A stretch of DNA of 64,000 nucleotides, from the NCBI GenBank assembly GCA_964652825.1, contig CAZZCU010000011.1, forward strand, positions 17,090 through 81,089. The letters run 5' to 3'. Each line of letters opens with the position of its first letter. The stretch's first letter is position 1. Below are positions 42,508-51,589 of the stretch, piece after piece. Under the pieces are notes generated by a model, which made no database searches, was not told where the DNA came from, and was given only the letters and a program-made list of their open reading frames with translations. Source of the stretch: CAZZCU01 sp964652825. Its GTDB lineage: Bacteria > Bdellovibrionota_B > Oligoflexia > Oligoflexales > CAZZCU01. A program made the position numbers and the translations under genes.

Positions 42508-43036
42508 AAACACTCCTGTCGACAGCGGCGTTGCCGTCGAGTTTTGGGGCGACGCAACGCGATTGGATGATCTGGGTATAACATTTTGGCCGCAGCTTGT
42601 GCAGGAGCTTTTCGGACTGCTCCCGGAAGCACTGGCAAAGCAGGAAGACCGACCGTGGCCGATAACACTTGGTGAGTTGGCGACACAGGTGGCATTACCG
42701 CTCGCGGATGTTAAACGCATATTGGCGGAGGTTCGCCATGAGGCCGTCGGTATCGAAATTGATCAGGCGGCTTTTCGGCAAATAACGCGCGCGGCGGGAA
42801 CGTTAGTGGTGGATATCAGACTGCACAGCGAATACGAGCAGGGGCATTTACCCGAGGCGATCTGGCTACAAGGTAGCGATTTTGGTGCGTTGCTGCCGCG
42901 TTTGTTGGCGGCGTCGCAGGTGGTTTGTGTCTGTCAGCACGGCGTGCGCTCGGTCAGTGCCGCTATGTATCTGCGCCGGCTGGGTGTAAAAACCGCCGTA
43001 TCGCTACGCGGTGGTATGGCGGCGCTGGGGGATTGA
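42497..43036 (+). CDS. Rhodanese-domain protein with N-terminal extension
   Basis: The 179-residue protein has a roughly 90-residue N-terminal region including a helix-turn-helix-like stretch (LGELATQVALPLADVKRIL) and a C-terminal rhodanese domain: DIRLHSEYEQGHLPEA, then the active loop CQHGVRS with catalytic C146. It should carry persulfide sulfur or handle small thiols. ATG 42497 has no ribosome site and lies inside the 5' end of the divergent carbonic anhydrase-like gene, so a leaderless start is possible. Probably cytoplasmic. Confidence 0.78.
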   Translation: MTNINTPVDSGVAVEFWGDATRLDDLGITFWPQLVQELFGLLPEALAKQEDRPWPITLGELATQVALPLADVKRILAEVRHEAVGIEIDQAAFRQITRAAGTLVVDIRLHSEYEQGHLPEAIWLQGSDFGALLPRLLAASQVVCVCQHGVRSVSAAMYLRRLGVKTAVSLRGGMAALGD

Positions 43037-43048
43037 CATCAGCCGTGT

Positions 43049-43924
43049 TTAACCGGCACACAAGCCCACCCAACCACGCACGATGTGGATATCCTGTTCT
43101 TCTAGCCCCAGCTCGTTCAGGCGTTGACGAAAGGCCGGCAACTCTTTCTCGATAAAACCGGATAAAAACAACAGACCACCTGGACGCAGATTGCGTTGCA
43201 AATCCGGCAACAAGTCGAATAACGCGCCCGAGAGAATATTGCAGACCACGACCGCGAATTCCCCCAGGTCGTTGGTGCGCTCGCAATACTTGAGAGTCGT
43301 CGTGATGGCGTGAGCGCCAAGATTCGTACGAGCTTCTTCCAGAACATTACTGTCGATTTCGGTCGCCACGATACGCTGATAACCTAAATGCGCGGCGGCA
43401 ATCGATAAAACACCGGTGCCGGTACCGACATCCAGAAAATCGCGTTCGGCAAGCACATGTGGCAGGTGTTTTTCCATCAGGCGCAGCATTGCTTCGGTGG
43501 TGGCGTGATCACCGCGCCCAAAGGCCGCACCTGGTTGGAGAGAGATAGTGAAGATGGTGTGGTTGTGTGTTGGCGGGTCTTGGGGCGCGGGTACTGATGA
43601 AGTCAATTGAACGTGAAAACGTTGAGTGCGCAGATCGGTAAAATTCGCCTGCCAGCTATCACGCCAGGCGGCGTCGGTCAGCTGACGAATCGTCAAGCTG
43701 ATCCGCGCCCCAAATTGCTGATGTAAAGCCCGCGCCAGATTTTCGGCGGCATCATTGGTCGTAAAATACAGCAACAAGCTGTTGCTGAGACCGCCACCGG
43801 CATTCCATGCGGATTCGACATACTCCTGGTGGTTAAGCTCCAGCCACTCGATCAGTGCCTCGTAAATCGCGGCAGGCGCGGCGGTCTGGGCGGGATCAGG
43901 TTTTACTTCCAGCTCATAGGTCAT
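43049..43924 (-). CDS. prmA: Ribosomal protein L11 methyltransferase
   Basis: PrmA trimethylates Lys residues and the N-terminus of L11. The 291-residue product has the helical N-terminal substrate domain and a class I methyltransferase: FGRGDHATTEAML (SAM/substrate entrance), FLDVGTGTGVLSIAA and VVVCNILSGAL (NILA-type). ATG 43924 overlaps the alpha/beta-hydrolase stop (ATGA), while a longer upstream start would lie inside that gene. It is the last gene of a run starting with two unknown genes. Confidence 0.9.
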   Translation of the reverse strand: MTYELEVKPDPAQTAAPAAIYEALIEWLELNHQEYVESAWNAGGGLSNSLLLYFTTNDAAENLARALHQQFGARISLTIRQLTDAAWRDSWQANFTDLRTQRFHVQLTSSVPAPQDPPTHNHTIFTISLQPGAAFGRGDHATTEAMLRLMEKHLPHVLAERDFLDVGTGTGVLSIAAAHLGYQRIVATEIDSNVLEEARTNLGAHAITTTLKYCERTNDLGEFAVVVCNILSGALFDLLPDLQRNLRPGGLLFLSGFIEKELPAFRQRLNELGLEEQDIHIVRGWVGLCAG

Positions 43925-44862
43925 GCCTTGGTTCCTTGCTGGTGTGCGGCCTGTTGAAACCAATCGCCGACCAACTCGCCGCAGCGGCGATCATTGGGCG
44001 CGGTATAGTGATTGTTGCGGGCGAGGCCGATGTAACGCCAGGCAGGATTCGCTTGGGCGAGGCGCTGCATACTTTCGTCTCGCGCCAGATAATCGTGATC
44101 GCCGGTAATCCAGAGAATCGGTGTTTGCGGATGTTGATTTAATGCCGCAAACGGCGCTTCCGAAAAAATACGTTGAATAAGTTGCAGATAATTCTGGCGT
44201 TGCTGGCGCAGATGCGGAGCGATACGTAGAGGATACTGTTCGCGCTTGAACGAACCAAAGGCCGGGATGAATTCGCGTCGGCTATAAAAGCGCCTGCCAT
44301 GCCGCCAGCCGCGAAACACCGGTGCGAGCAATTCAGCAACGATGGCTTTGCTGGAGATGGTTGGTTGATGCATAACGCCAATGAACGACGCAGCAGTGAT
44401 GCTGTGTTCTTTGCGCAGCAGAAGTTGCATGGCAAGTGCACCACCGACGCTTTGCGCCAGCAGGTAGCGTGGCGTGTCGGGAGGCACCAGACTGGTGGCA
44501 TGTTGCCACGCATCCAGGGACATGGCTGCGGCATTGGCTGGATCAAGATAGGTATTGCTATGACGGCCGTGGCCATCGAGATCAAAGGTATAGATGGCAT
44601 AGCCCTGCCGCACGAGCGTGGCAAATAGCGGTAGCTGGCCAAACCAGGCGTCGTTACCGGTGGCATGTAACGAAATGATCAGACCGCGCGGTGGTTGGGA
44701 GGGCGTGAGACAACTCCAATAAGTGTCACCACCGGCGTCGGGACGTGTGCGCAGACCTTCTTGAATATGTACTTGTTCCTGATGCGTGAGATGATCATGG
44801 AAACGTTGTTCGTAGGCAAACCGTGAGTGCGCGGGGATGTTGATGGTTTTAGTTTTGATCAT
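43921..44862 (-). CDS. Alpha/beta hydrolase
   Basis: The 313-residue protein shows SLHATGN (oxyanion region), LDGHGRHSNTYLD, the nucleophile elbow AQSVGGA, acid GDHDYLARDE and a C-terminal His in RNNHYTAPNDRR. The nucleophile motif is AxSxG rather than GxSxG. It is a soluble serine hydrolase of the lysophospholipase/carboxylesterase type; substrate unknown. Its start overlaps the downstream end of the NAD(P)HX repair gene by four bases and prmA follows it, so the three are translated together. Confidence 0.8.
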   Translation of the reverse strand: MIKTKTINIPAHSRFAYEQRFHDHLTHQEQVHIQEGLRTRPDAGGDTYWSCLTPSQPPRGLIISLHATGNDAWFGQLPLFATLVRQGYAIYTFDLDGHGRHSNTYLDPANAAAMSLDAWQHATSLVPPDTPRYLLAQSVGGALAMQLLLRKEHSITAASFIGVMHQPTISSKAIVAELLAPVFRGWRHGRRFYSRREFIPAFGSFKREQYPLRIAPHLRQQRQNYLQLIQRIFSEAPFAALNQHPQTPILWITGDHDYLARDESMQRLAQANPAWRYIGLARNNHYTAPNDRRCGELVGDWFQQAAHQQGTKA

Positions 44863-46415
44863 GCGATGCGACCTAGGCGCTGAATGATATCGCTTGCCAG
44901 CACCGCGTGTTCGCCCAACTCGTCAGCGGCAAGAGTCGCGGCCGCGGCCATCACCATATAACTACGGGCGCAGGCACGTGCCGCTGGCTCGCCGATAGCT
45001 AGATGCGCGGCGATGATACCAGCCAGGACATCGCCACTGCCGGCGCGTGCGAGTGTTGTGCCGCCTTGCGTGGCGATGAAAGCCGATGGTTCGCGTACAG
45101 CCGCCGGAATGATGATGGGCGTGGCGCTTTTATAGATAGCAGTGACGCCAGCGCCGCGCAGAATCGCGTGTACCTCCGGCAAATCATTCATGGATGTCGG
45201 TGGCGAGGGAGATGGGGTCGTCAGTCGTCGCCATTCACCTGGATGTGGTGTAATCACCGTGCGCTCGGCGGCGAATTTAGTGTCGCGCGTCAGAGTGAGA
45301 AAATCCTGAAGCGCGCCACCATCGATGACCAATCCTAGTTGGGTCTGTTGTTGTTGCTCCGCGAGCATCGCTAAGAGTGCGGGCGATAACGGCGAGGTCA
45401 TCATACCCGGGCCGATCACCACGGCGCGTACTTGGCGAGTAGCGAGAAAATGTTTCAGAGCCTTCACATCAAGCGTGCCGCCAACGAAAAAATCCTCAAA
45501 AGTCAGCTCCAGCGGCCAGGCGGGATCAGGCTCACGCCACGCCGGTGTCGGGAGTGCGATGCTGCTCCAGCCGCAACCACCGCGTAGTGCCGCCAGGCCG
45601 CTTAATACCGGGGCGCCGAGTTTGCCGTCACTACCGCCGATCACCAGAACATGACCGCGATCATATTTGTGCGCGCTGGGTGATAGGCGTTGCCATGGTT
45701 GGTAAGCAAGTAGCGGTGCTGCTTGCAACGCCGCTAGATAAAAATCCGCCGCCACACTCGCGGTGATCGCTGGTGGGGCAAAGCCGAGAGGATGAACGAT
45801 GATGTCGCCGCACCGATCCCGCGCCGGGCTCAGCAATAAAGCCGGCTTGGCCGCTCCAAAAGTGATCGTGACATCAGCCGGCAGAGGAATGTCGGTGCTA
45901 CTACCGTCATCACAATCCAGACCGCTGGGAACATCGATCGCAATGACACGGCTGTCGCCGCGTTTTAAGCCGGCGGCAACTGTCGTCAACGTCTCGCGTG
46001 CCGGACCCTCCCGCAACGATCCTTTTAGGCCGATGCCTAGGATGCCATCAATAACAACGATGTTACTGTGTTGTTCCAGATAACGGTGTAACTCGGTCAT
46101 CTGCGCTGAATCATTAGCGGCAAAAACGGTAACTGTGCGTCCGGCCTGAAGCAACACTCGCGCCGCTACCTGGGCGTCGCCGCCGTTGTTACCGCTACCA
46201 GCGAGTACGAGAATGTTGTGATCAGCGGGATAATGGTCGAGCACGTAATTGGCGACGGCGGTTCCGGCTTCTTCCATTAACGTCAAAGCATCGATACCGA
46301 ACTGGCGGCTGCTTTGTTCGTCAATATTTTTAGCGACTGTACGTGACCAGACCGCCTCGTAAAAAATCCCTGGTTGATCTGGGGTTGCTTGTTTGCCTGT
46401 CAAATGCGCGTTCAA
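44859..46415 (-). CDS. nnr: Bifunctional NAD(P)HX epimerase/dehydratase
   Basis: The 518-residue fusion repairs hydrated NAD(P)H. The N-terminal epimerase (YjeF-N) has MEEAGTAVANYV and GSGNNGGDAQVAARVLL; the C-terminal ADP-dependent dehydratase (ribokinase-like) has GHVLVIGGSDGKLGAP, VIGPGM, TPHPGEW and GTTLARAGSGDVLAGI. The start is TTG 46415, whose TTGA overlaps the upstream stop by four bases; about 18 residues precede the usual family start, so a later start cannot be excluded. It sits in a run of unknown, hydrolase and prmA genes. Confidence 0.9.
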   Translation of the reverse strand: MNAHLTGKQATPDQPGIFYEAVWSRTVAKNIDEQSSRQFGIDALTLMEEAGTAVANYVLDHYPADHNILVLAGSGNNGGDAQVAARVLLQAGRTVTVFAANDSAQMTELHRYLEQHSNIVVIDGILGIGLKGSLREGPARETLTTVAAGLKRGDSRVIAIDVPSGLDCDDGSSTDIPLPADVTITFGAAKPALLLSPARDRCGDIIVHPLGFAPPAITASVAADFYLAALQAAPLLAYQPWQRLSPSAHKYDRGHVLVIGGSDGKLGAPVLSGLAALRGGCGWSSIALPTPAWREPDPAWPLELTFEDFFVGGTLDVKALKHFLATRQVRAVVIGPGMMTSPLSPALLAMLAEQQQQTQLGLVIDGGALQDFLTLTRDTKFAAERTVITPHPGEWRRLTTPSPSPPTSMNDLPEVHAILRGAGVTAIYKSATPIIIPAAVREPSAFIATQGGTTLARAGSGDVLAGIIAAHLAIGEPAARACARSYMVMAAAATLAADELGEHAVLASDIIQRLGRIA

Positions 46416-46714
46416 CTCTCCAAAACCGAGCCTCCAGCGTTCTGGATCACTTTAAAGAGCTTTTGTTTGACTTCGTCTTTAAAGGCACGGTGTGCAAAGG
46501 CGATCTTCTCGCTGGTGAGTTCATATTGCAAGCCGTTGTTGGCGGCGCGGTTGCTAAACGTCAGAACCGAGGTGCCAAACTTGGAGATGGTCACAATCAG
46601 GTCTTTACCCTCAAAATTAAAATCAACGATATTCGCCAGCTCGCGGCCGCCAAGTGCGTCGGTGATGTTTTTGAGGATTTTTTGTGGATCGGTGTCGCTA
46701 AAGTTGATTTTCAT
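46412..46714 (-). CDS. 100-residue protein of unknown function
   Basis: Starting at ATG 46714 after GAGGA, it has an N-terminal helix (QKILKNITDALGGREL), a beta-rich middle (VDFNFEGKDLIVTISKFG) and a helical C-terminus with several Lys (KDEVKQKLFKVIQNAGG). No signal or membrane segment is present. No family is recognised. It follows the 164-residue unknown gene by 11 bases and is coupled to the NAD(P)HX repair enzyme, so it may serve that pathway or be a neutral operon partner. Confidence 0.65.
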   Translation of the reverse strand: MKINFSDTDPQKILKNITDALGGRELANIVDFNFEGKDLIVTISKFGTSVLTFSNRAANNGLQYELTSEKIAFAHRAFKDEVKQKLFKVIQNAGGSVLES

Positions 46715-46725
46715 CGGGAGTGTCC

Positions 46726-47220
46726 TCAGGCTTTTTCGTTTTCGGCTATGGCAAAGGTTGCTTGATAAATATCCTGCAACAGCTGTTGCACTAACAACTC
46801 GTTGGTGACCTGGACTTTATCATCCATATACCAGGTCAGTTTATCGAAAGCATCGACGTGTGGTGTAAAGCGATGCAGCAAAAGCGTGTGCGTGTCAAAC
46901 GCCTGGAAAGTGGTCAACGATGCTTCCAGATGCGTATCCAGTTGTTGCAGGCGCAATTGCACTCTGCCGAGCAGCAACATGATGCCGTTTTGTCCGCCGT
47001 CGGGAGCTTGCAGATTCAACAGGCGTATCGCTTTCTTCTGGTTGGTATAACTGTTGAAGATTTCGCAGGCTTCGGCGGCTTCAATGTATAATGCCTGAAG
47101 AGCCGATGTGAATTTTTGGGCGGTTATCGATCGGGTGGCGCCTGTTGTCGTTGCCTGGTTGATATTCTTGTCAGCTTGTTCCCAATTGGCGAGATTTCTC
47201 AGCCATTCTCGATCGGCCAT
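46726..47220 (-). CDS. 164-residue helical protein of unknown function
   Basis: ATG 47220 follows AAGGAG; an upstream GTG overlaps that site. The protein is predicted all-helical and cytoplasmic, with Gln-rich amphipathic stretches (VQLRLQQLDTHLEASL) and a C-terminal segment ending in NEKA. I recognise no family. It starts 20 bases after the end of the TPR-barrel gene on the same strand and precedes the 100-residue unknown gene, so it links two parts of a possible long transcript. Confidence 0.65.
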   Translation of the reverse strand: MADREWLRNLANWEQADKNINQATTTGATRSITAQKFTSALQALYIEAAEACEIFNSYTNQKKAIRLLNLQAPDGGQNGIMLLLGRVQLRLQQLDTHLEASLTTFQAFDTHTLLLHRFTPHVDAFDKLTWYMDDKVQVTNELLVQQLLQDIYQATFAIAENEKA

Positions 47221-47240
47221 GATCACTCCTTTGCTTCGGG

Positions 47241-49001
47241 CTAGAACAATAAATTCAAAGACGCTTCGACAACCAGTTGCGACAAATAATTTGGTTGTAT
47301 GCGCTCAAAATCTTCCTGGGCTTCCGATGGCTGAATGCTCCACGTCGTTTTTTGCGCCAGCTGACTGACTGAGACGAACAACCATGGTGTTACCTGGGCT
47401 TCAAGATAAGCTTTGCCGTTGAGAACCTGACCATCACCGGCCACGGAACCGTGGTTGGGAATATTATTGGCGATGAAGTTCTTTTGATACTCACCACCCA
47501 GGGTTAAGCCAAGAAGAATACCCAACGGTAGACTCTGCTCTAACGTAGCCGAGCCCAGCGTGGAACTATCGGCGCCATCAAGCGAATCCAGATTGTAGGT
47601 AAATTGCTGATGCTTGAGCAGCAGAATCAGATCGAGTGCCGGCATTAGTTTGACGATCCATTCGGCTTCGGTACGAGTACGTGTTGAGACCACCGCGGTG
47701 TCCGGATTCAAAACTTCGAGATAAGCTGCCTTCGTCAACACCGAATGAATACCCTGCTTCCAGCCAAGCGCCAGGCCGCCCTCGCGACTGCCGGTGCGTG
47801 AGCCGCGTTTGAACTCCGGGAAATTAAAATACAGCTCGGAAAACACCGACACCCACAAATCATTAGGTGTTGGAATCTCTAGCCATGGCGCGATAGCGAA
47901 AACGCCATTTTGGTAGTTGGTTTTCTGTGGACCTTCCGAGTAGATGCGGACGATCGTGGGAGTGTCGTCCTCGACGATCAGGCGTTTTTCGACACCTTCG
48001 GTTTTGATGTCTTCGGCCTCTAATTTAATTTGGACGCCGACGGCTGATTGGCGCTTACCCTGAAAATAGTCCAGAGGCAGGACGATGCCATTCCAGAAGC
48101 GAAAGAACGCCGTCTGGGTCTTGGATTTGTTATCACCAAAGCCGGAATAATCGACAACCTGATCTTTATAGGTGATGCCGAGATTCGCGTATTTTTCGAT
48201 CTCCTGAAAGCCAAGATGCTGATAGTCGGTTGGTGTTGGGGCCGGGACCGCTCCCGGTGTTGTCGTCGCGTTGGTGGCGCGTCGGCTTTGTTGCAATTCG
48301 CCGGCAACGCGGCGTTTTTCCGAGTCGCGATCCAGGGCGAGATTACGTTTTTCCTGCAGCAGGCGCATCTCCGCCAAGTGCTTCATGTAGATCGTGCGTG
48401 TCTTGGATAGCTTATCCGGAAGGACCACGGCGTTGTCCATCAGCTCCTCGGCCTCCTGATAACGCCGCAATTTCATCGCCGCAATCGCGCCGTAATACGA
48501 AGCAAGGTCCGATAACGGATGACCGTTGGGTACGCGTTTAAAAGCAAAGAGAGCACCTTCGTACTGTTTGGCCGACATGAACGCCTGTGCAAATTCGTAA
48601 CTGGTCTCAGGGTCGAGATACTGCGGATTCAAGCGCGCGAATAACGGATAACTGTCGTGGATGCGGTTAATCCGATAAAGGGATTTGGCATATTGAACGA
48701 TGGTCGGCTCGTGGCCGGGATAGCGACGCAAAATGGCATCGAATGCAAGAATCGCGTTCTCGTAACGTTGCGCCTGATAGAGTTTCAGCGCGGCGGCAAA
48801 CATCTCATTAACGCCAGGCTGTGGTTTGCGATTTGTGCTCGCTGGCTTGGGTTTGGTCGCTGGTGCGGTTTTGCCGCGTCCACTCGCAGGAGGTGCACCG
48901 AGGACTGCCATGGGTGCCGCACAGATACCGCTGATCACCAGCGCGCAGACCGCGGCTGTCATGCAAAACGATGGCGCCGAAAAAATTCGTGATACATGCA
49001 T
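47241..49001 (-). CDS. TPR domain fused to a C-terminal outer-membrane beta-barrel (Slam-like layout)
   Basis: ATG 49001 follows GGGAT; a longer TTG start has no ribosome site. The 586 residues contain a signal peptide ending near VLGAP, a Pro/Lys-rich linker, TPR-like helical repeats (about 55-225: AAALKLYQAQRYENAILAF, SYEFAQAFMSAKQYEGALFAF), a charged linker, then about 300 residues of amphipathic strands ending in Phe (SLNLLF). Strands include GGLALGWKQGIHS, LGLTLGGEYQKN, TPWLFVSVSQL. This mirrors Slam translocons (TPR plus 14-stranded DUF560 barrel), which export surface lipoproteins encoded beside them. Family membership is unconfirmed. The upstream neighbour is a lipoprotein metalloprotease. 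Confidence 0.72.
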   Translation of the reverse strand: MHVSRIFSAPSFCMTAAVCALVISGICAAPMAVLGAPPASGRGKTAPATKPKPASTNRKPQPGVNEMFAAALKLYQAQRYENAILAFDAILRRYPGHEPTIVQYAKSLYRINRIHDSYPLFARLNPQYLDPETSYEFAQAFMSAKQYEGALFAFKRVPNGHPLSDLASYYGAIAAMKLRRYQEAEELMDNAVVLPDKLSKTRTIYMKHLAEMRLLQEKRNLALDRDSEKRRVAGELQQSRRATNATTTPGAVPAPTPTDYQHLGFQEIEKYANLGITYKDQVVDYSGFGDNKSKTQTAFFRFWNGIVLPLDYFQGKRQSAVGVQIKLEAEDIKTEGVEKRLIVEDDTPTIVRIYSEGPQKTNYQNGVFAIAPWLEIPTPNDLWVSVFSELYFNFPEFKRGSRTGSREGGLALGWKQGIHSVLTKAAYLEVLNPDTAVVSTRTRTEAEWIVKLMPALDLILLLKHQQFTYNLDSLDGADSSTLGSATLEQSLPLGILLGLTLGGEYQKNFIANNIPNHGSVAGDGQVLNGKAYLEAQVTPWLFVSVSQLAQKTTWSIQPSEAQEDFERIQPNYLSQLVVEASLNLLF

Positions 49002-49104
49002 CGGCGGTGATCCCAAAAAGAAGAGAAGAACTTTGTATTTTCAGGATTTTATCACGGTGATTTCGGGATGTGAACTAAACTAACAGCTTAGGGGCGGAAT
49101 CAGC

Positions 49105-50601
49105 TTAGTCGCAATCATAAGGCTTCGCCACTGCCGGCAACAGCTTCCCGAAGTTATTGCAGACAGCGTCTTCCAGCTGCCGACGTTTCTTCTCGTTCCA
49201 TTTGTCGGCATGAGCGTCGATGAGAACCTGCATGCCGCTTTCACTGGCGGCGCTAAGATTGCGATAAAACAACAGCGGGTCTTTGGCGTGTTGTTCGTTA
49301 ATGCCGGTAGCGTTGGCGAAGGTTTTATACCAGGCGATCGCCATGCGAAAGCGCTCGTCAATCTGCACGGCGTTGGGTTGGTCAAAATCACCGTAGATCA
49401 CCTTCTGCGCCGCCGTCGCAGTTTGATCGAAAGCATGAGCGATAATGGCGCCGATATTATGTGCGCTACACAATACTACGGGAGGTTCACAGCCTTCGAT
49501 CGCGTCAACCAGATGGTGAATCGTCGCGCTGCTTAGGACCTTCGGCGTGTTGTCGGCAAAACTGGCAAAAGCAATATTGCGGTTAGTGCCGATATTATGC
49601 AGGCCGATCAACGAGGAGCTGTCGGTATACTCGGAGTAATATGCGAATAAGTCCGCCGATGCCTCGTACATACTGGTCCATAGTTCTGACAATACGGCGC
49701 GTGTCTGCTCGGGGGTTGTTTTGGTCGTATCTTTGATCAGAACGCGATGATTGATGGGATCCCAGGCAAAAGATCGAAAAGATTGGGTTGCGACGGCGCG
49801 TGGTTTGGCGAGCGCCGCCTGAAAGTGATGACCGAATTCATGCGCTACAGCGAACGCGGATTCCCAATAACGACCCTGGTCCTCGGCAGCCGTGCTGGAT
49901 TCCGGGAAAATCGTGATCATCTGCAAATCATCGCTGGCGATATAAGCCATGTTGTTGGTGAAATAGGATTCGATCATTTTATCGCCGTCGGCGGTGGCAA
50001 CCGTCGGCCAGACACTTTTAAAGATCGGTAATACTTCCAGTTCGATTTTGTTTAGTTGTACGTCGGGTGCGACCGAGCGGATGCGTTTGTAGGTGCGTTC
50101 AATCGAGGCGGCGGCGGTGAGGCCGGTGCTTTCGTAGCTATTTTTAGGGTACTCATAATTATCTTTGCAAATCCGTAGATGGTTGTGTTCCTCGGCGCGG
50201 CGGGCATAGCTGAGTTCGCGGCCGGTGTAATCGCGGCAGTGCAGACTAGTCATGGAGAAGGTGCTATCGCCGCATTCGCGGTGATAGCGACGATCGTAGT
50301 AGGTGCCCATGATCGCGTCGCCGGTAAGGCTACGGTTGGTTTGCAGACCGCTGATATCCTGGTTACGGCCGACGATACTGGCGCCCTGCCAGGAGCGGAT
50401 GGTAGTGCGGGTCAAGGGGACGGCTTTATGGCTGTTAAGACAGTCCGGATCAGCAATAAAGTAATGATCCGCTGGCGGGGTCAGCGAAACACGCGGCAAG
50501 GGGACAAAGGGTGTGGGGCGGTTGCTGGTGGATGAGCTACCACAGGCCGCCAGTAGCCCGCCGCCTATAATCGCCAGGCATGGACCCCAGATAAAGCGCA
50601 T
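49105..50601 (-). CDS. Lipoprotein zinc metalloprotease (zincin)
   Basis: ATG 50601 after AAGGAG gives 498 residues with a signal peptide and lipobox (LAAC). A Ser/Thr/Pro-rich linker precedes the catalytic part. HEFGH (H254, E255, H258) is a full HExxH zinc motif in AVAHEFGHHFQ, and about 65 residues later YEASADLFAYY offers the third ligand and the conserved Glu/Asp. Many cysteines sit near the N-terminus. It is a candidate peptidase displayed on the outer membrane; substrate unknown. The adjacent TPR-barrel gene could handle its export. Confidence 0.85.
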   Translation of the reverse strand: MRFIWGPCLAIIGGGLLAACGSSSTSNRPTPFVPLPRVSLTPPADHYFIADPDCLNSHKAVPLTRTTIRSWQGASIVGRNQDISGLQTNRSLTGDAIMGTYYDRRYHRECGDSTFSMTSLHCRDYTGRELSYARRAEEHNHLRICKDNYEYPKNSYESTGLTAAASIERTYKRIRSVAPDVQLNKIELEVLPIFKSVWPTVATADGDKMIESYFTNNMAYIASDDLQMITIFPESSTAAEDQGRYWESAFAVAHEFGHHFQAALAKPRAVATQSFRSFAWDPINHRVLIKDTTKTTPEQTRAVLSELWTSMYEASADLFAYYSEYTDSSSLIGLHNIGTNRNIAFASFADNTPKVLSSATIHHLVDAIEGCEPPVVLCSAHNIGAIIAHAFDQTATAAQKVIYGDFDQPNAVQIDERFRMAIAWYKTFANATGINEQHAKDPLLFYRNLSAASESGMQVLIDAHADKWNEKKRRQLEDAVCNNFGKLLPAVAKPYDCD

Positions 50602-50708
50602 GTTCTCTCCTTCACGGGTGCCGGCAACCACAAACAATGGTTGACTCTGGCGGGTGCTTTCGCTAATTGTGTCAAGCTCAACCGGTTCTATTCCAGCAGG
50701 AGACTAGC

Positions 50709-50957
50709 ATGGCTCGCGTTTCGATTGAAGACTGTTTAGATTTTATCGAAAATCGCTTTGCGTTGGTTGCGATTGCCTCGGATCGGGCAAGACAGCTGAT
50801 GCAGGGTGCGGAGCCGCTCATGCGCACCAAAAACCGCGAGGCGGTCACGGCTCTGCGCGAAATCGCTGATGGGCTGGTTGTTGGTTATGATCCGGCAGCT
50901 GAGGCCGCAAAAAAGGCTGAAGCCAAAGCCGCAGAAGACACTCCGGCTACTAACTAA
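50709..50957 (+). CDS. rpoZ: RNA polymerase omega subunit
   Basis: The 83-residue product has the omega signature: SIEDCLDFIENRFALVAIASDRARQL and the following NREAVTALREIADG. Omega helps fold and assemble the beta-prime subunit. ATG 50709 follows GGAG; an in-frame ATG 14 codons upstream lacks one. The C-terminal AAEAAKKAEAKAAED tail is longer and more Ala/Lys-rich than usual. Single gene. Confidence 0.92.
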   Translation: MARVSIEDCLDFIENRFALVAIASDRARQLMQGAEPLMRTKNREAVTALREIADGLVVGYDPAAEAAKKAEAKAAEDTPATN

Positions 50958-50966
50958 TAATCATAT

Positions 50967-51332
50967 TTATTGATTGGCGGCGCGACTGTCGCCAAGAATA
51001 TAGGCGCTGAAGCAGCGGTCGATAACCTCATCGAGCGTCACCCAGCGATCGTCATACCAGCTGGTCTGTCGCAACTGTGCGAGCAGCTCCACCCCGATAG
51101 AATCACTGAGAGCGGTACGAACGATATCGCGTAGGTCCTGGTAATCCCAGGCCAGGGCGTTTTGGTCGGCTTGTTGCGCTAGGTATTGCTCGGCGACCTG
51201 GCGGAAGTCGATAGTGACATGATCATCGAGGAAATCGGCGATAAACCGATCCAGGCGCTGTTCATAACGATCCAGGTAGTGGCGGCGTTTACGGCGCTTA
51301 TAATCTGCTATCGATGCAACTGTCTTTTCCAT
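50967..51332 (-). CDS. 121-residue acidic/basic helical protein, unknown function
   Basis: From ATG 51332, after weak AGGA, the protein has a basic N-terminus (SIADYKRRKRRHYLDRYEQRLDR) and a helical body rich in Asp, Gln and aromatic residues (WDYQDLRDIVRTAL, TSWYDDRWV). No signal peptide or motif. It is convergent to rpoZ with nine bases between. The start is uncertain, as an in-frame upstream ATG at 51389 would add 19 Arg-rich residues. No family recognised. Confidence 0.55.
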   Translation of the reverse strand: MEKTVASIADYKRRKRRHYLDRYEQRLDRFIADFLDDHVTIDFRQVAEQYLAQQADQNALAWDYQDLRDIVRTALSDSIGVELLAQLRQTSWYDDRWVTLDEVIDRCFSAYILGDSRAANQ

Positions 51333-51456
51333 AATCCTGACTTTCCACGGGGCGGTCCTTTCCGTGCCCCTACGTCTATAGTACCTCAACCATCGACATA
51401 CGGTATTTTTATCGGAATATTGCTGGAATTTCTAAAGCCGGGGTTTTCCCTAAGAA

Positions 51457-51473
51457 TTCCCGGGACTCGGGAA
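51457..51473. repeat. Small inverted repeat upstream of the tandem paralogues
   Basis: TTCCCG and CGGGAA flank GGACT, giving a 6-bp stem. It lies about 115 bases before the first paralogue, next to a TTGACT hexamer at 51493. Could be an operator or part of a leader; no T-run. Confidence 0.35.
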
Positions 51474-51589
51474 ATAGGTGTTTTTTACCTAGGTTGACTG
51501 GGAAAAAGTTCCATATTTCAGTGGGTTGGGGTGCCGTGCGCTTCTCGTTAATATAGGCCTAGGACCCCAGTGTTTTTGAGGGAGGGGAG

